Assembly: GCA_963995505.1 (NCBI GenBank)
Contig: OZ023181.1
Location: 23,308,366 to 23,372,365, forward strand
Reading direction: 5' to 3'
Source: Hypericum androsaemum
Taxonomy: Eukaryota > Streptophyta > Magnoliopsida > Malpighiales > Hypericaceae
DNA length: 64,000 bases
In this document: piece after piece, positions 57,082-64,000 of the stretch
Numbering within the stretch: the stretch's first letter is position 1
Layout of the letters: every line of letters begins with the position of its first letter
Notes under the pieces: generated by a model
What the model was told of the DNA's origin: nothing
Databases searched by the model: none
Seen by the model: the letters and a program-made list of their open reading frames with translations, nothing else
Made by a program: the position numbers and the translations under genes

Positions 57082-57093
57082 GCTCTGATACCA
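57082..57093 (-). promoter_or_regulatory. Primer binding site (Met-tRNA type)
   Basis: TGGTATCAGAGC on the minus strand, two bases from the 5' LTR. It is complementary to the 3' end of plant initiator methionine tRNA, used by most copia elements, and fixes the element's orientation as minus. Confidence 0.9.
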
Positions 57094-57095
57094 CT

Positions 57096-57379
57096 TGTTA
57101 GGAATTCAGCAACCAGAGAACAAAACGCGCAAAGAATACGGACGCAAGAGTTTACGTAGTTCGGCCTAATACCTACATCCACGGGGAGAAAGGAGAACTT
57201 TTATTAATGAGTTTTCGAGCCACAAAGCCATACAAAAAATCTATGGTAACATGTCTTTATATAGAGACAAACCCTTGGTGTACAAGTAACTTATCTAGTT
57301 CAGATTAAGAGTTCAAAACCTAGTCAGAATAGAAATAGGAATATGAAATAAGTCTTTCATATTTTTCGCCATCTCAACA
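57096..57379 (-). repeat. 5' LTR of the copia-derived element
   Basis: Left-hand LTR in the element's own orientation. It reads TG...CA at its ends and contains CTTTATATAGAGA-type sequence, a candidate TATA region, on the plus-strand reading. Confidence 0.88.
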
Positions 57380-57384
57380 CAACA

Positions 57385-57869
57385 CTACTATATTTTCAAA
57401 CACTCAAACTCGAATAGGAAGAAAATTGTTCTTGTTTTGCTATATTTTTCTTATCCGAGAAAAACTAACAAAGTAGAGCTTCATTTTGAACAGGGAAGTC
57501 GCCTTAGCTATGACAGCGGACCATTTTTCATTCGTACCTTATAATTTGGGAGAGGACATTAATTAAGGCGACTGCCATTTATTTGCCAATATTGTTTTTT
57601 TTTCTATATTGGGAATCTGCTCAGGTCAAACTTGGCTATTATCTTTTGAAAAATGCAAGAGCCTTAGAGAAAGTCACAAACATATTAAAGTAAATACGAA
57701 ATCCTGTCATGGACATGGTTCAACAGCAAAGTCCTAAGATAAGCTGCTTCATAAGTCCAATATCATACGGCATCTTTGACCATTATTTAGAGAGCATCCC
57801 AGTCAGGGGAAGCCAATCCTTTCCTCAGTTTGCGTGACATGCCGAGTCCCTTCTGGCCAGATGAGGTCC
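57385..57869. other. Intergenic, 3' flank of HIT gene
   Basis: About 485 bp between the LTR element and the HIT-family stop codon. AT-rich; no gene. It probably holds the 3' UTR of the minus-strand HIT gene. Confidence 0.6.
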
Positions 57870-59855
<1,986 letters not shown>

Positions 59856-61070
59856 CGGGAGGTGGGAACTCAAGACGACCAGTCGTCTGCTCTGCTTTGG
59901 ATCTATTGTTGTGGTTTTTCTCTCACTGGGACAGGAAGTGGAAGAAGGTCTTGTTTTGACCAAGGTATGGGGAAGAAGTGGACTTTAGAAGTGAGAGTCT
60001 TAGTGACTCGTACGCGCGCTTAGGCGCGAGTGTGTTAAAAAGTTGGGAAATTTTTTTTTTGTGAGATTTAAATTATTTCCACAATTTCGGATCTTAGACG
60101 GTCATTGGATTCGATCTTCCCACCTCATGTTTAAGGACTGACACCGTATCCATCGTACCATACATAAGTTGGTAAAAGTTGGGAACTTTGGATTTGGTTT
60201 GGGTTCGGAAAAGCGTTGGCTGGCTATATATTGCATTAGAAACATTCAATTTAGTCCTTTTTTTCTTTTTAGAAGATTCAGTTTGGCCCTTTTGTCTATG
60301 GGATTTGAACACTTGGGGTTTGCAGCTCTTTGGTAGAAATTTTCCCTATCAATTTCTCACACTGGGAACTTTTTTAGGTGAACTTGGGTGACCCTTGATC
60401 GTCGGTCGGTCAGTCAATTCCGATTATTATGAAGTAACCAAATATTTTCTAAGATCTTTTTATGATGACGTGCTAATTTGTGTTGATATAGATGTTGATC
60501 GTAATTACGACAAGGACCCTATCGACAAATAAACTGATCGAGATGCGATAATTACTTGTATCTGTGTTGCGAAGTCGTACATTCTAAATAAGTATACGAC
60601 AAATTACACCATGTACTTATTTAAATCGTGCAACTTGCACATTATATCGTGCAGTCATTCTATTTCTAACTTAAATAAGTATATTTTGAGTTTGTGGATG
60701 CACCGGTGACAGAACTTTACCATCAGATTTTATTATACTGCAACCTGAATTAGTTGGTCTTGTCCGGTTACCAGGTGATTTACTCTTTGTACCAGTCTAA
60801 CAATTAATTTACGTTTTTTTAATGGTAAATCGTTTGCATTAATTAGTGTGACGAATAGCAGTGAGTCTGCTCTAAAACTCCTCCTGAATAAAGACAGGGA
60901 CCCAACCAACAATTTTGTCTGCAATTTCCCTCCTTTCCCACGTCGGACCAAAAGTCCAAACGTAACTGTATTTGTTCACTTCGGAGATAAAAACGCACGC
61001 TCCATTGTGTTCTGTCGTGCGTTTTCCCTCCCTCTAAACCAAAAAAACCAAAGGAGAAGAAGAACCAACA
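59856..61070. other. Divergent upstream region between HIT and anthranilate synthase genes
   Basis: About 1.2 kb between two start codons on opposite strands, so it holds both promoters. A CT/AC-rich leader, probably the 5' UTR of the plus-strand gene, runs from about 61010 to 61070. No gene recognised. Confidence 0.6.
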
Positions 61071-64000
61071 ATGGCTGCACCTCTACGATCTCCCGCCTCT
61101 CTCCTCATCCCGAAGCCTTCTCTCTCTCCAACAAAACCCTTTACGGGCCACTCCCCATCACACCCCCCAAGTACCTTCCTTTCTTCTTCTTCCGTTTTAA
61201 AGTTTCGATTTTTATCGTCTTGTGTGCTTGTTTTTTGTGAATGGAAGGTGACCCTTTTGTTTGTTTTGTATCATTTGTGTTTTTTTTGGGCCTAGGAGTG
61301 AGCTTCAAGGCCACGAGGGGTAATGGGGTGGTCGTCAAATGCTCGGTGTCGGCTCCTATGGGGGACTCTAGCTCGGGGAAGGCCGAGATTAAGACCAATC
61401 CTATAATTGTCATTGACAACTATGATAGTTTCACTTATAATCTCTGCCAGGTATCCTAAAAAACTTGTCTTTTTCAATTTCTACGTCTGTTTGTGCTTCT
61501 CTATCAGCATTTGATTCTGTTTTTTTATTACAAAATGACATAGAGACTAGTTACCTTGTGTGGTTGAGAATTGGATGGCTTAATGCAAAGGTTTTTTGGT
61601 GCTCTTGAACGAGTGATTATGATTTGATTACTATTCTGCAAAAGGTGCATATGGGTTATATGATTTTAATTCCTGGGGAGTTCAGATTTTTTTGATGGAA
61701 AATGGCATTTCGATGTTGAAAATTTTTGGTCCGAGTTTTAGTCAGCAGTTTCTGATTGGAACTCGAGATTTCTGCAATTGCTGGAACCTCAAGTGTCCTA
61801 TGCTGGTTTCAGTGATTAACTGTGTTAGGCATCCTACATGCTGCATTGATATGCATTTCTGATGTTTGTTGTGATTTTATGGTACTGGTGGTTTTTGTCC
61901 TTGTAATAAGATCAAGTGTGCATGTGGTAGCAGTAGTCGGGTCCTTTGCGAACTGATCATAGTCGATTGATTTGGATTGACTTCAAGAAATGAGAGCAGC
62001 ATTGTGTGCTTACATTTTAGATGTGACTTGTTCCCCACCGGCTTGCTTTATCGTTTAGCTAGATCAGTCAAAAGAATCAAGTTAGAACAATCATAAATGA
62101 GTGATCAAATCCAGCCTTTGTGCGGTTTCTTCTTCAATTTAGATTCTCTCTTGCTAAGACATTAAATGCATGATTCCGTGCCAAGTTTATCCAGTACATG
62201 TTGGTGTTTTTATCTATGTCGTTTTCTTCCTTTCTGATAATTTACCGTTATCTAACATTCTTCTGTCGGTTTTTCCTCTTGCTCGTTTCTCCTATCGTTT
62301 TCTTTTGTGCCTGTCAGTACCAAATTTTACTTAACGAACACTTGAATATGGTAATCGTGTTGTTTCTGTAGTATATGGGTGAGCTGGGATGTCATTTTGA
62401 AGTCTATCGCAATGATGAGTTGACTGTGGAGGAGTTGAAAAGGTAATAATTGAGTGTCATGTGGTTCGTTATACAGGCTTCACGTCATATCAGAGTAATT
62501 GGTCTTAAATGTGTTTAATCCTAATCATTGTTGATCCTTTTCCGGAACTTTAATAGGAAGGAACCAAGAGGAGTGCTCATTTCCCCAGGACCTGGTAAGC
62601 GTTACGGTGGATTGTATTTGTCGGAACCCTGGAGGAAGAAGGGAAAAAAAATACTGTTATGACACAATTTGTCTTCCTTGCACAGGCACTCCCCAAGATT
62701 CTGGGATTTCTTTGCAAACAGTTTTAGAGCTTGGACCTATTGTACCTTTATTTGGTGTGTGCATGGGGTTGCAATGCATTGGAGAGGCTTTTGGAGGTTA
62801 GTTTTTATCACAATTAACTAGCTGAACTCCACCTCCTTTTCATCCTGGTGGCTTCTATATCTGTACAGACAAACACATTGTAGATATAGAAAAAATGATC
62901 ATGCAACTTGATCTTTTTCTGTTGACGTTTTCTTCCAGTGCCTTCCTAGCTCATCTCCTTTGCTTTTTCTCAGGAAAGATTGTGCGTGCTCCTCATGGTG
63001 TTATGCATGGGAAAAGTTCTCTGGTGTATTACGATGAGAAAGGGGAAGATGGCCTATTTTCGGGATTAACAAAGTATGTATCTCATTCAAGACCAATTGC
63101 CTTTCTGCGTTGTTAGAGTCTGTATAGCAACTTCCCTAAATTTGATGTTCACCATCACATCTATTTGAGTCGACTCTTGTTGGAATTTTCTCCTCGATAC
63201 ATCTAGCGCATAGGCATCAGTTGTTTCATCTAACCAAGTTGGTGTTTGAAGATGTTAAGTCATCTTGGCACGAAAACTATTTAAAGTTAACTTATTGCCA
63301 ATCTCGGCTAAATTGTTAGGAGCAGTCTTGTGTCTGGTTTTGCTATGTTTTTATGTGCCTTGGTAAGAGAAACACCTCTCATTATTAGAAATCATTCAAC
63401 AATGAACTGAGGGATGGAGTTCAGTTCTGTAAGTTAGTGTATATAGATAACATTTGAATTTGCGCCAGAAAATCGTAAGAGATCAGTACTTGCTTGTTTT
63501 GTTTTCTGGACTTCCATATCAGGAACTTTAATGGTGTACCTCTTTTTAAGATTTGAATTTGTACATATCGAGAAGGAAACGTTTTGGTCGTTTTCTTGGA
63601 CATTACTGGAAGTAGTGCATTTAAGAACAGAAGACAACTTTAATGCAGCTTACCTAACCATGTTAGTTTCCACCCAAAAAAAACCTAACCATGTTAGTTT
63701 TGTTGTTAGTTTCGTGTCGTGCCGATGTGATTGAACTCTTCTCGTCTTCTTGTTAACAATAACCTCAACAAATTCTTAAATATGTGTGAATTGTGGGGTC
63801 ATCAAACTTCATCAGGCATTTGAAAATTATTACACAGAAAGGAGTACAGCCAGATATGGTGCAAACTTCTCATTGTGCTTATGAATTTTGATCTTTTTAT
63901 TCTCGTATGCTTAATTTTGGTGTTGTTGGATTATCAGAACGGGAAATGTCTAGTTCATGTTTGTTCCCGTCTGTTCCTTAAATTTGTACTTTGGCACCCT
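61071..64000 (+). CDS. ASB: Anthranilate synthase beta subunit, plastid (partial, 5' part)
   Basis: The glutamine amidotransferase subunit that feeds ammonia to anthranilate synthase alpha in plastid tryptophan synthesis. Exons seen: 61071-61170, 61296-61450, 62372-62442, 62557-62594, 62686-62796, 62974-63073; the rest lies beyond the window. The first about 60 residues are Ser/Pro/Thr-rich and lack acidic residues (MAAPLRSPASLLIPKPSLSP), as in a plastid transit peptide. The amidotransferase domain starts at PIIVIDNYDSFTYNLCQYMG, then RNDELTVEELKR, GVLISPGPGTPQDSG and the nucleophile motif PLFGVCMGLQCIGEAFGG, followed by KIVRAPHGVMHGKSS. The catalytic Cys is present. The His and Glu of the triad fall in later exons. 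63074-64000 is intron, or contains exons I did not recognise. Splice phases are consistent throughout. Confidence 0.93.

Larger units (their letters stand above)
55432..57379 (-). mobile_element. Non-autonomous copia-derived LTR element with gag only (TR-GAG-like)
   Basis: Two direct LTRs of about 283 bp (55432-55714 and 57096-57379), each TGTTAGG...CAACA, enclose 1.38 kb. A perfect 5-bp target duplication CAACA flanks the element (55427-55431 and 57380-57384). By hand count the LTRs differ at about 19 substitutions and one indel, near 93% identity, so the insertion is not recent. On the minus strand a primer binding site TGGTATCAGAGC (initiator-Met tRNA type) stands two bases inside the 5' LTR, and a purine tract AAGGTGGTGA adjoins the 3' LTR. 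No integrase, reverse transcriptase or RNase H motif is present, so enzymes had to come from an autonomous copia relative. Confidence 0.92.

Overview
This is nuclear DNA of a flowering plant, most likely a eudicot. The evidence is AT-rich intergenic DNA, many short exons with GT-AG introns (plus one GC-AG intron), and plant-type genes: purple acid phosphatases, a plant annexin, a type I inositol polyphosphate 5-phosphatase, an ALKBH10-type AlkB homologue and a plastid-targeted anthranilate synthase beta subunit. The species cannot be named from the sequence. I rebuilt exons by hand from splice signals and protein-family conservation. Every complete gene model below has a coding length divisible by three.

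Layout. 1-10.6 kb is gene-poor and holds two Mutator-type elements, each with an exact 9-bp target duplication: a 411-bp foldback MITE and an 893-bp Pack-MULE carrying host gene pieces. 10.7-13.6 kb is an inositol polyphosphate 5-phosphatase gene (minus). 14.8-26.3 kb is repeat-rich: a third Mutator-type element (1267 bp, 305-bp arms), a 23-bp minisatellite, a poly(A)-type retro-insertion in a 15-bp target duplication, and a 3.3-kb decayed hAT transposon. 27.5-42.8 kb is a cluster of three small purple acid phosphatase genes, all minus. A complete but divergent TATA-binding protein gene (plus) and a LINE fragment sit between the first and second. 43.0-45.2 kb looks like a long solo LTR with internal tandem repeats. 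46.6-48.1 kb is an annexin (minus), 49.2-53.6 kb an ALKBH10-like gene (minus), 55.4-57.4 kb a small copia-derived element with gag but no polymerase, 57.9-59.9 kb a HIT-family gene (minus), and 61.1 kb to the window end the 5' part of an anthranilate synthase beta gene (plus).

The genes do not form one pathway. The coherent group is the phosphatase cluster. All three copies keep every metal-ligand motif and nearly identical exon sizes, but copy A has fused its last two exons. The most interesting points are: the Pack-MULE whose open frame joins an exostosin-like fragment to an unrelated segment; the TBP paralogue with an apparent stop-loss tail; the ALKBH10-like protein that seems to lack the first iron-binding motif; the gag-only LTR element; and a shared peptide plus shared 3' tail linking two distant poly(A)-type insertions.
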